Assembly: GCA_900155495.1 (NCBI GenBank)
Contig: FTLJ01000846.1
Location: 1 to 35,099, forward strand
Direction of reading: 5' to 3'
Length of the DNA: 35,099 nt
Origin: Porogramme epimiltina
Taxonomy: Eukaryota > Basidiomycota > Agaricomycetes > Polyporales > Polyporaceae
Shown here: positions 9,414-20,008 of the stretch, in pieces
Layout of the letters: each line of letters starts with the position of its first letter
Position numbering within the stretch: position 1 is the first letter of the stretch
Program-made: the position numbers and the translations under genes
Notes under the pieces: model-generated
Seen by the model: the letters and a program-made list of their open reading frames with translations, nothing else
The model's database searches: none
Told to the model about the DNA's origin: nothing

Positions 9414-11994
9414 TCAAGAAACCAAACCCTTCACCGCGCGCAGGACCGACCGCATCCCCGCCCGCCTCCGCGCGCCTGGGCCCAGTTTACCCGCGCCGCT
9501 CCCGCCCGCCGCGCCGCCGCACTGGACCGTTGCCGCCACCGCGCCCGCAGCCGGGGTCCCAGCGAGTCCGCCGCCCTTGCCGACGCCAGGCTTCTCGCCC
9601 ACCGCTGCGAGCAGCGCGATCGTGATCTCCTGCTCGAAGCCCCACCCCGCCGAGGGCGTCGTCGCGCACGCCGGCGGCGAGAGCAGCGACGAGGGGGGTG
9701 CGCCCGAGCGTCGCGAGCTCGCGGGCCGCCGGGCGCCTCCGATATTGCGGCGGAGGCTGTGGATCGAGCGGCCGTGGGGCGCGTCGCGCGCTGCGGAGCC
9801 GCTCGCGCGGGGCGCAGCCGGGTGTTTGTGCGAGGTGGTGGCGGAAAGCTTGAATGCATTCCGAAGGTCGTACACGACCGCCTGGCGTCGCAGCGTAGGT
9901 TGATTGAGGGATGGTGGTTTGAAGTCGTAGACGGGATGCAGATAGGTACGAGCTTGACATCCGCCGATGTCGGAGGGAGACTGCGCGGAAGCGGGGGAAG
10001 CGTATGGGGTTGAATGGATGCTCGGGATAGTTGGAAAGAGTGACAGAGATTGCTCAAGAAAGGTTCGCGGCGTAGGATGTGAACGGTCAACCTCTTCGTC
10101 CGCACAAATAGATGTAGGTGTTTCATGTAGACTGGGAACCAACTCAAAGAGAGAAGGGACTGAAGATGTGCTGGCCTTAGAAGACCGAAGACCATCGAAA
10201 GGGATATCTGCGAGCACGGCGGTGCAAGTACCGGCTGATCCGGCAAGGCTGTCTTCGCTATCTTGACCGCTATAAGCCCGCAGGTCCAATCCGGTGTCAG
10301 GATCGAGCTCAGGTATTATTCCTCGAGGGAAAGGCGGAAACTTCATAGCAGCCACGTCGTCCCAGAGTTCCTGCAAAGGCTCAAAGAAAGGGTGCGCCTT
10401 GACGGCCGGTCCACAAAGACGATCATAGGGATTCCGAGCGACGAGCTACGAAGCCGAGTCAGGATCTGCCTGCCTCAGTGACGCAAAGACTAGCACTCAC
10501 CCCTTCAGTGAAGTCCGAAAACTCAATGTCAGCTTCGGCTGCATCCCTTCCCCAGGCGTCGTCAAAGCTAGCCCGCTCCCACCGATCCCCGGCGTCTTTC
10601 GGACCGTACGCCAGCTCGCGCAGCACCACGCCCAAGCTGTAGTAATCGACGCGCTCGTCGTACACGAGCACGCTCTGCCCCTCCATCCCCGGCGGCGCCT
10701 CGAGCAGCTCCGGCGCCGCGTACCTGCGGGTGTACGACACCTGGTCGTCCGCGCGCAGCACGACGGGCCCGAAGAGCGTCTTGGCGGGGCCCCCGGCGCG
10801 CGCCCACGCCGCGTTCGCGGAGAACTCCGGGCTCTCGTCGCACGCGGGGCCGCACGCGGACGCGGCGAGCCCCGCGACGGGCATGGAGCGCGCGGAGCCG
10901 AAGTCCGTGATGACGGCGTGCCCGTCGAGGGAGACGAGCACGTTTGCGGGCTTGATGTCCTGGTGGACGACGCCGAGCGAGTGGAGGAAGAGGAGCCCGA
11001 GGAGGAGTTCCGCGGCGAGGAGCTGGAGGGTGCCGAGAGCGTCGTCGTGTGGGACGTAGAGGGACGCAGAAGAGGGGAAGGAAGCTGGGAGCGAGACAGA
11101 GTTTGGTAGAGGCGTGGGTGACGAAGGAGAAGGGCGGAGACGGAGCTGATTTTGTAGCAAGGGATGTGCGAGGGAGGCCGAGTGACATTCCTAGAATCCG
11201 TCCAGCACGAGTCAGCATACTTTCCAATCCGACAGAGAGGGATTTCTGACCAGTACAATGAAAACATGGTCTTTGGTCTGGAATGCATCGTAGATCTTCT
11301 GTACGAAAGCTGACCCGTCCCCCCTACTATTGTCCCCGGCTAGCATGCGCAACATTCGGACTTCGGACCTGACATCCCGAGCGTCTTCCTTGGACATGTT
11401 CGCCTTCCCAATAACTTTGGCCGCCACAGACAACGAGGTTTCGCCAGGACCAGGGGTTTCGGCGAGCATAACCTTCCCGTAGGCTCCGCGACCGAGAGTG
11501 CCTAGGATCTTTAGCGAAGCGAGACACAGCTTGGTCGGAAGTTCATCCTTAACGCTACCAAGGACATCAGTGAGCGTTCTTGAGTGTAAGAGTGATCCAG
11601 AAGACATGATAGTGGGCAGTCCGGTAGTCGACGAACAGAAAGCGGTGGAAGAGGCATGAGATTCCAGCTGCAGAGAGCCTGGAGGCACCCTAGAGTATTT
11701 CCCCGTAGAACATGAAGGTCCGAATTCTGCGTATTCTGGAGGAGAGCCGACGCGTATGCCAAATGTGCCGCTCAAGGAGATGCCAGGAGGGAGGGAGGCA
11801 GAGGGAGGCAGCAAGGCGTCAACCGGAGGTGGGGCCGGGCCAGAGATTCGGGCGCGCAAGCAGCAGAAGTCATCCGAGAGTGATTTTGACAGCGATATCC
11901 ATGTTGGGTCTTCTCCTGAGGAGCTAGGTGAATGTATAAGGAGCGCAGGGAGTTGAGGTGCGGTGGACGCAATGACAGAGTCTGGACCACCCAT
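9414..11994 (-). CDS. Serine/threonine protein kinase, non-RD (HQD) type, 821 aa, 3 exons
   Basis: Minus-strand exons are 11251-11994, 10501-11190 and 9414-10445; all introns are phase 0 and the product is 821 residues. The start at 11994 (MGGPDSV) was chosen because the frame upstream looks non-coding, so it is tentative. Residues 1-160 are low-complexity. The kinase domain begins near 160: glycine loop GRGAYGKV at 168-175, Lys193 in AAKVIGK, candidate alpha-C Glu211, catalytic loop HQDIKPANVL at 324-333, DFG at 344-346, APEL, the DYYSLGV block, and a C-lobe end RNPYDRL..VKAHPFF across the last intron. The Lys, Asp and Asn needed for phosphotransfer are present, so activity is expected. Arg of HRD is replaced by Gln. 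Insertions lie between the hinge and catalytic loop and in the activation segment. After the domain, about 300 residues are disordered and basic at the end. It resembles AGC-like kinases, but the subfamily is not certain. It is transcribed away from SYF2 across a shared 393-bp promoter region. Confidence 0.86.
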
Positions 11995-12387
11995 GTGTGA
12001 AGTTCTATGTCTACGAGAAAGAGTTAGTTGATACGTCACGCCGAAGAGAACGCCAAATATGAGCCGCCTCACCTACTATCTATAGATATATTCAAAATAG
12101 ATACGATGGGCTAGAAGAGAATGGATCTGTCTGTGGGGAGGAAGGTAGGGGTTCGAGGAGAAGCGCAGGGGTCTGATCAAGCAGCCCACACCCGAAATCT
12201 AACCGAATGGTCATTACGTAAGAAGCGGTGGTGGGCGCTCACGCACGCGCTTGAACTCCAGCACTTGCCACCCGCTCAAGCTAATCCTCTGCGACGGACC
12301 TCCACTACTCCAATCTCTCTAGCTTCCTGTCTCTACTAAACTCCCGGTTAGAGCAACTCGGAACCATTGTATAGAATATCTACCGCA
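11995..12387. promoter_or_regulatory. Divergent promoter region between the kinase and SYF2
   Basis: This 393-bp gap separates the ATG codons of two oppositely transcribed genes and is likely to carry both promoters. An AT-rich segment near 12060-12110 (TATCTATAGATATATTC) could serve as core promoter for either. No coding sequence is seen. Confidence 0.45.
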
Positions 12388-13590
12388 ATGTCCGCCGGTC
12401 CGTCAACATCCGCGGGTGAAGTACTGGGGAACATTGCTGGCGCCGCAGAAGAATTTGTCGACAAGATGAACACAACTGAGGAAGGCTCTGCCGAGGAAGG
12501 AGATATGGAAGAGGTAGATGACGGCTCGTCCTCTGTTATGGATGTGCGGAAAAAGAAGTTGGAGCAACTTCGTCAACGCATGGTGTGTACCACCCCAACA
12601 CACACACTCTCCGTGTGCACTGTTCTGACCTGAGAGGGGTTGCTCTGAATAGCGGTCGTCAGCACAAGCTAACCGTGCGTCGGTTATCGAGGAGTCTACT
12701 AAGGCGAAGATGACGGCTAGGGAGGCGGCGCGCTTGGAGAGACAACGCAAGCTTGCGGAGACCCTTCGTCAGAAGGCGGATGCGGAGGACCGTGGAGAGG
12801 ACGTCGAGCGGCAGAAGAACTGGGAGTACACGATTGAAGAGAACGACGAGTGGGAGAAGAAGCAGGCGCGTAAGGCAAGGAGGGCAGACTTCGCGTTCAA
12901 CGGTATGTGCTAGGTCACCCCCTGGCTTGGTTAGTGTTGTCTAACTGCTAGGCAGACGACGCGGACGCTGCCAGGAGAAAGTACAAGAAGGACTTGGATC
13001 ACATCAAGCCTGATTTGGAGAGTTACAACAGGCAGAAGGAGGTTGCGCTTGGCCTGACTGCCGGGTCTCTATCTAAGAAGGGTGGTTCGTCGTCCGCTAT
13101 TACGGACTTCGACCCCTCAAACGGAGCGTTACAAGTGCGTTATTGTCATTGTTTGATTGGACACCGTTGTCAAACGTCACCTTCCTTTAGGTGGCGCCAA
13201 CGAGCCTACAACAACAACTAGCTGCAGAGAGCCTCTACCGTGACGCCAACAGTTTGCTGTATGCGGATAACAAGCCGAGCGAAGAGGCAATTGACCGGGT
13301 CATTAGCAAAATTAACAAGGAGTACGTCACAATTTTAGTCTTATAGCGAATGTCCGCTAAATTTGAACACAGCGTGGACAAGAAGAGCAAGTTCTCCAGG
13401 AAGCGGCACAATGAGGACGAAGGCGATATCACGTATATCAACGAGCGGAATCGCGTGTTCAACAAGAAGGTCAGTTACACTAGAGCATCCTTTACACGCG
13501 TACTAAATACCTTCTTTCTAGATTGCGCGGTACTACGACAAATACACGACCGAAATCCGCGACAGTTTCGAACGTGGTACTGCCCTCTAA
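12388..13590 (+). CDS. SYF2: Pre-mRNA-splicing factor SYF2 (306 aa, 6 exons)
   Basis: Exons are 12388-12582, 12653-12902, 12956-13134, 13191-13321, 13373-13469 and 13522-13590, all with GT..AG borders, giving 306 residues. The SYF2 family is clear: a basic-acidic helical region (RKKKLEQLRQRM, EAARLERQRKLAE), then WEYTIEENDEWEKK, then DADAARRKYKKDLDHIKPDL, and the C-terminal signature ITYINERNRVFNKK followed by RYYDKYTTEIRDSFERGTAL. SYF2 is a component of the Prp19/NineTeen-associated spliceosome and acts in the nucleus during catalytic activation of the spliceosome and cell-cycle progression (known for the family). The acidic Ser/Glu-rich N-terminus (about residues 1-55) is variable in the family. 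The ATG at 12388 was chosen because it starts MSAGPSTS and no in-frame ATG precedes it. The gene looks intact and of normal size. Confidence 0.95.
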
Positions 13591-13937
13591 TCCCCACTTA
13601 CTACATATTACTCGATACCGGACTTGGTGTAATAATATGATGCTTGTGTATTCTACTGTGCAACACGCCTACTTTCTTAACGGCTTGGTCGAGAAATGTT
13701 CAAACAACCGATGGCTAGTGCGCGTCGACGACAAAGGAGCAACAAAGGCCTCTTCTCATCTTTGCATGTTTACGGTCACGTGATGTACATTAATGACCCG
13801 CCCTGGCGTCCCTCGCGCCTCACCGTGTCTTTCTCCACATCTACACTCCTGTTACCGACGCAAGGCACCCCCAGAGTCTCATAACGCGTCTTCAATAGTG
13901 CCTTATCCTCTCCTTTGCTCTATAACCTATCCATTGC
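13591..13937. other. Intergenic region between SYF2 and the CtIP/Ctp1 gene
   Basis: This 347-bp gap between two co-directional genes should hold the SYF2 3' end and the promoter of the next gene. No gene is seen. Confidence 0.5.
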
Positions 13938-16419
13938 ATGACAAAAGCCTCCCACGACGATGTCCGCTCGCTCGAGAATAAGGTGCGCCGTTCCCATCTC
14001 GAACCCTCGCATACACTCACCTCCTCGTTCGCGTAGATCAACAAGCTCCGCTGGGTGAACAAAGACCTCAACAAGCAGGTGTTTGCCGCAGTCCAGCGTG
14101 GCCACCGCTTGGCGAGCAAGCTCGGTTATGCAGACCTCGACGAGGCCGAGGCGGCGCTCGCCACCCAGGCCGAGGACCCGGTGCTCCAAGAGAGTCAGCG
14201 CATGGAGCTCGTGTGTCAACACCCCGCAGACGAGCTTGCCACCTATGTGCAGGAGCTGCAGACGGAGCTGACGGGACACGTGAAATTGAGCAAGGATGCC
14301 GTTTGCGCGCTCGGGGAGGCGATGGAGGAGATCTCGAGGCTCAAGGAGGAGAATGAGGAGCTCAGTGCGGGATTGGAAAGGGATAGAGTAAAGGCAGAGG
14401 AGGCGGACACGAAGAGCACTCCGGCGGTGGACGAAGCGAAGCCACAGAAGCTGCCCGAGGTTGACTTCGACGAGCTCGCATTCGCGCGTGCGGAGCTTTC
14501 TGCGTTGAAGGAGAAGTACAGCGATTTACGGCGTGCGAAGGAGGATACGGACAAGAAACACTCGGAAGACTACCGGCGCTGGAAGGCTTTTAAGAAGTGG
14601 CTATTCGATGAAGTGTCCAAGGAACATGGTCACCCTGCCAAACGTCGCAAGCTTAACCCGCCGGGCGAAGACAAAGCCAAAGAGAGCGAGGAAGACTCGG
14701 GAGACGATAATTTGCTTTCAGGCAAACCCCCCAAAAGGTCAAAGCAACTTGCACGGATTCGGAAGAGGGTGTCCGGTCGGGGCCCACGGACGTTGGCAAC
14801 TCCTGCGAGAGTAGTACCCACCGGTGTGTATATTTATTCCGACCCGACACCTCTGCCCACGTCTTATCCCTTCTCTCTCAGCTCCAGAATCGCCTCTAGA
14901 AAAGCCTGCAGCGTTGGCTTCTCGAAATGTCAATTCGGGTCCCGCTTCATTGTCGTCTTCTGCTATATCCACCCCGTCGAAACTTGGCAAGACTTCGTCT
15001 TCGATCATCACTACCTCTTCGGCGGTGCAAGGGTTGTCACACAAGACTGTCAAACGGCACCCTAGCCTTAAAGAGGAGATTCCGGCATCATCTGACACTG
15101 AGCCAGATTCGCAACGTAAAGCATCTCTCTTTACTCAGATACTGCTTTGTTTATTCACTGAATCTCTCCAGCTGTCAAATTCCTATACCCATCTCAGATG
15201 GATGCGCCCATCGTACCCCCCAAGCTCCCCCCTCCTCGGACTTCTGATCAAGACTCTTCAGAAACTGAGGTCGAATCACAGCGTAAGATTGACACGCAGC
15301 CCCTCTGATGTCCTTCTCGCTCATGGTCGCGCCTAGCCACCGCATTTGTCTTCCCTTCGCAGATAGCGCCCATGACGCCTGCCCAGGTGTCTGCAATGAC
15401 GCCGGGGCTCTACCGCGGTGTACAGATTAATCACCAGCTTATGACTCCCGCATCAGCACCTCGGCCCCAGCAGGCCAAGGGTAAGGCGAAGGCGGCGGCA
15501 CCGATTGTTGACGCAGCCGGACCTTCGTCATCAACCTCTTCAGCTCCGCGAGACAGTCCGTCTCCTCCTCCGTTTCCCTCTCTTGTAGAACGCGCAGAAC
15601 GTTCTCCAAAAACCCCCTCTTCCCATCTGCCATCGCCGTCCAAGAAGCGCAAGGAGCGGATTGATGAGAACGACGAGAACTCATCTGCGACGCCCCCTGG
15701 CGCGTCTGGTAAGAAACGCCCCCAAGACTACTCCATCTACAAAGGGCGAGGGAGATACGGCGCGGAGGCCCAGTACGTATCAACCTTCAGCTCGTGGCTC
15801 TCGTAAACCGGGCTCATTACAAGAGTACAGAGCCGCGAAGCAAACGATCAACGCTATGTACGAAATCGACCCGGCACGTAACGGCGGGGTCGACTTTCAG
15901 TATGACGAGGTTGTACGCAACAAGGACCTTCGCCGCAAGATGCACGCAAGCGACTGCGAGTGCTGCCATGATGTGGGTGCCCTATCGTTCCTCCGACCGC
16001 CGAGTAGTTCTCACCGTGCACCTCCAACAGTACTACGAGGCGGTCGGGCCACTCCCCAGCCGGCCCCTCCCACCCTTGTGGCGGTCTCCCCTGACCTCGC
16101 CGTCTAAACCCGGTGCCGAGCTCAAGGACGACGAGGACGTCACTGCGGCAGCAGCGATCGAGGCCCACAAGCAAGAGATCTCGCGACACCGCGAGCACTG
16201 GGACCGTGGGACTACGCCGCCCGGATTCTGGATGATTGGCTTCCCAGACACCCAGCAGGTCGCGGCTATGAACGCGGAGGCGGCGCTCATCCATGAGCGC
16301 AAGCGTGCGTTCATTGCCGAAGAGGCCGAGTAAGTACCTTCGTTAGCTTCAGGTGTCTGTGAAATTGACCATGGATGGCCATTAGACGCGGAGGGAAGTT
16401 TAGGAAGCGGTCGACGTAA
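13938..16419 (+). CDS. CtIP/Sae2/Ctp1-family DNA double-strand-break end-resection factor (685 aa, 8 exons)
   Basis: Exons are 13938-13982, 14037-14823, 14882-15115, 15172-15282, 15367-15772, 15831-15972, 16031-16329 and 16386-16419; phases join into 685 residues. The N-terminal third is a Leu/Glu-rich coiled coil (for example LKEENEELSAGLERDR), as expected for the tetramerising region of the family. The middle is disordered and Ser/Pro/Lys-rich, with basic patches such as KKRKERIDE. The C-terminus carries the conserved SAE2 domain: YDEVVRNKDLRRKMHASDCE, CECCHDYY at about 570-577, SRHREHW at about 626-632 and TPPGFWMIGFP at about 637-647. These proteins stimulate the Mre11-Rad50-Nbs1 nuclease to clip DNA ends and start homologous recombination in the nucleus. 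The C-terminal Cys and His/Arg residues needed for that are all present. The least secure border is the exon 5 acceptor at 15366, chosen by phase. It ends 190 bp from the convergent GPI1 stop. Confidence 0.92.
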
Positions 16420-16608
16420 GGTTTTGTTCGTGCTGGATTTTGGTCAATCTTTCTTCTCTACTACGGGTCTGGATATGTTTTATGCTTGATGTTAGCGATA
16501 TATCTCGGGACAGCCATACGTGTACATGTATCCATCTCTACCCTACCAGGTCCACGACAGCTACGCAAATAATCATGTAATCTCTCGGTCAGTGCCCGGC
16601 CACGCCAG

Positions 16609-19139
16609 TCATCGCATAGGCACCGCACTGCCACCCCGCCGCCCACCGTCCTCGTTGGGGATCATACTGTACCGGATCGACGCGCGGGGGATGGGGTTAA
16701 GCAGCCGGCCGGACGCGAGCTGACGCAGCATTCCCAGTGGATGGTAGTGCGTTGTGAGCCTCCCGACAAGGTGCGCTACGCGTCCAATGAGGAAGTCACG
16801 TGCACACGGAGGTACGGGACAAGCTTACCATAGTGTCTGAAGATGGACGCGAGCGGTGCGGGCTGGCTCTGCGGGCTCGGTCAGCGAGTGCATGTATGGA
16901 GAACGGCGGGACCGATGCTCACGGCGAGAAGGAGCGGACCCGCGGCGGAGCGCTGTATGCAGACACCGCCTGTGCGTCGTGTGCGTCAGCAGCGGGGCGG
17001 AGGCATCAACAGATGGATGTGGCGAGACGCACCTGGGAGGCGGAGTGGATCTTTGACTCGCAGCAGAAGCGCGAAGAGCGGGAAGTGGTTTAGGAGCGCC
17101 GTCACTGTGTCGAAGCTGGCGTGGACCACGATGACGGCGAGGCGGGCCTGCGCGGGGTGAGCTATTTAGTCACACGTTTACGCACCGATGAATGCGGAAT
17201 GATCGGGGCTCACAGTGGCAAAGAGAGCATAGTACGTGAGTACTGTGGGATAGAGGAAGGCGAGGAGGGTGAAGAGGATTGTGCCGAGCAAGAGTTGGTC
17301 GAGATCGTAGTCCCACGTGTCGATACGGTTCCTAAGAACGTTGTACCGCTTGCCTACATCGCCATCCGCGGGCTCGCGTCAGCCAAGATCCCGTTGACGT
17401 GATATACACTTCGTCTCTCGAGCGTGCTCGATAAGGTATTAAGCGGGTGGGAACTCACCGCGGAAGAGGTTCCAGAGCGATCCCGCAAGGCTTAGCTGGT
17501 GGCTGAACACCGTCGCCGAGATGACGTAACATACATATAGATGGGCGGTGAGGAGGCTAAGCGCGTCCGAAAGGAGCGAAACAAGCGTCGTCATCCCGCA
17601 GCATCCCGCTGCGCCGACGAGCCAGATGAGCGAAGGAAGATACGGAGCAACGTGGTCGAGGACCCCTAAGCATACTACGGTGAGAAGATGTCACCGAAGG
17701 CAGAGTCCAGGAAGGACGGCTTACATCCCCATATGGAAACGACTCCAACAAGACTGTGGCAGTAGAACTGACTGAGTTCGGTGTTGAGCTTTAGACCGGC
17801 GGGCCAGTTGTTCAGCCAGAGAAGTGCATGCTGTGCGCCGTCTACTAGGTAAGCCTATTGTGAGAGGAACTCCGGGTCTAAGCAACTGAATTGACGGAGG
17901 GCGGGGACTGAGCCTACTTGAAGACCGTAGTGGAGCCAACCCGCCAAGACGTTCTTATTTTCGCACAAGAAGGAGCCAAAGGCAACGCCAATGATAATGT
18001 CGTTCAGGATGAGCCAAACACAGTTGTGGAATCTACCTGGAGATGTCAGGTGGCCTCTTATTGAACCGAGGTAGTAACGCACTTGATATACTTAGATATG
18101 GATTGAACAGTGCGGGCTTTGTCATGGTAGACGTAGGGAACTTCTCCAAGGACGTATACACCTTGCTCGTATCTGACATCGAATTGCTCGGCTAAATGAA
18201 ATCAAAGCTTAGCAACCAGTGGCAGCTATCCAACGGTTTTGGATATACCCGTGGTGGAGACCAAGCGTGAAAGCTGGTAGACGGTCTTCAGCATATCGCC
18301 GACCCTATTTTTTACCATTTCGTGGGGGACTTTGGCGTCCAATGAAGGCAGATGCTGTGATTTACGGTCAGCGAAATTTGGTGTCCCAGGTAGCGACTGA
18401 GGGGCGTCTGTAGTTTTGGCTTCGCGTTCTACTAAAACAGCAAGGAATTGAGCTAGATTGACCTGCGAATACCATCAGATTCTGGAACACTTATTTTGAC
18501 GGCAAGATAGCCACCTGAGAGAGGGCTTCGCCGTCAAACGTGGCACCTTTGCGCGTAGCTGAGGAACTCTGACGGGTAAAATCTGCGGCGAGATGATCAT
18601 CAACGGAGCTTCTCCGGGGAGTCAAACACCCTTCTTCTGGTCCTTGAGAAGGTAGGATGTCTATCTCGCTGAAATCAAAAGTATAGAATCGCATCGACTG
18701 GCGTCGATGACGGCAATACAAAAGAAGCTGCGCATCGCCTGCGAAGGAAAAAGGAATGTAAGCGCAGTAACGAGGCTCTGGGGGAAGCAGAGCTAAGACC
18801 TACGGGCTGCGGAGAAGTTGAATACGGGCAGAAGGCTCGGCAAGCGACCTCGAGACCCGTTGTCGTCGGTCGCGTGGTAGAAACCAAGCACCAAGGGGTC
18901 GGATGAGAACATAGTTCGGACAGCGCGCCATTGGGCACTAGATATTACAGAATTTAATATGTTCTCTGCATCCTGGAGGTATCCGTGAGCAAAACGCGTC
19001 TATACATTGAGGAAATGAGTACCAAACGACTATCGAGTGGAAGTACACCAGCTACGCAAACCAATGGGCGCGTCCACCCATAACAAATACCCTCCCGGAG
19101 GGAAACATCTGCCGGCCACAACACGACGTTGGATGTCAT
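16609..19139 (-). CDS. GPI1: GPI1: subunit of GPI-GlcNAc transferase (about 590 aa, 13 exons)
   Basis: Minus-strand exons are 19023-19139, 18826-18972, 18515-18739, 18249-18462, 18083-18191, 17918-18032, 17725-17854, 17459-17665, 17214-17353, 17033-17147, 16923-16969, 16829-16868 and 16609-16775. The Gpi1 family is unmistakable in the C-terminal half: [20 protein letters not shown] followed by [64 protein letters not shown] followed by LLLGTILF, and the tail [20 protein letters not shown]. Several hydrophobic segments fit an ER multi-span membrane protein. Gpi1 stabilises the complex that transfers GlcNAc to phosphatidylinositol, the first step of GPI-anchor synthesis. The N-terminal third is weakly conserved, and the exon 2 donor was selected by phase; a better-looking donor (gtaggt at 18803) would shift the frame. 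The start [11 protein letters not shown] is followed by family-like [13 protein letters not shown]. The gene is otherwise intact. Confidence 0.94.
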
Positions 19140-20008
19140 CGTGGTCGCGGAACGTCTTCTGTCATCTAGATGGTGCGAAGGTGGGTAGCGGCGAGGCGAG
19201 CTCCGAAGCTCGAGTCACCGCCTCTGGGAGAATCCGACTCGGAGGAGGTTACGGCCGAAGCGTCGGAGCACGCGGAAGTCGTCGTTCAGGGTCAAGTCAA
19301 AGTCGTGGCACAGCGTTAGTAACAAGCCCTAGGGCAGGCGCCTATACTACAATCACTACCCAGGGGGACTTACTGGCATAATAAACGGTTACTTACTCCA
19401 ACTAGAGAGAGCTGTGCCGGTTGAGTACGTGCGCTTACGCAAGTGTGCTGGTCCTCCCGTTCCTTCCATCATCTAGGTCGCATGCAGCTCTATCTCACTT
19501 TGTTCTGCCTCTCTCGGGCCGCCACGTTGCACACGCCGCCCCACAAGACTATTTGTCAGGTAGCCATTGAAAGCCTCCCCAAGGTGCGGTCCGCTGCGGC
19601 GTATCGCCTTGTGGCCAGAAGCTCCCGATGGTCAAACGTCTGAGTAAGCCTTAACGCCGAGCTCGAACACACAACAATCTTGCATCCCTCCTCGGACCAC
19701 CGGGCGGCGGCCTTACAGATCTTTGGACCCTGGCCAGTACAACGGTGACTCATTAAGCACGGCTTCCCTGAGCTTCGCCGGCACCCGCACGTGATGGAGT
19801 CGCGTCTGGCGTCGCGCTATGTGCCCGCAATCCGCCTTGACTCGGGAGGAGCGTGACCGTGAACATTCACCGCAACGGCTGTTTATAATACAGACGCACC
19901 GTCGCGACAGTTTCAGAAGCTACCTAACTTTGCCACTCGGGCCAGTACCCTCCCTATCCCTCAGACGCTTAATTCTGCACTTACATCCTCACGATAGGAC
20001 AACCGACT
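19140..20008. other. Divergent intergenic region between GPI1 and the F-box gene
   Basis: This 869-bp gap separates two genes transcribed away from each other and should carry both promoters. Apart from a doubtful dehydrogenase-like relic at 19556-19753 on the minus strand, nothing coding is seen. Confidence 0.45.
19556..19753 (-). pseudogene. Possible relic of a short-chain dehydrogenase/reductase N-terminus
   Basis: A 65-codon minus-strand frame reads TGQGPKICKAAARWSEEGCK then IVVCSSSALRLTQ. This resembles the Rossmann start of short-chain dehydrogenases (TGxxxGIGxAxAxxLxxEGAxVVVxSSSxxRL), but the key glycines are replaced (GPKIC where GIGKA is expected) and the similarity stops after about 35 residues. 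No catalytic Tyr-x-x-x-Lys segment follows. If real, it is a decayed fragment; chance resemblance is possible. Confidence 0.22.
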
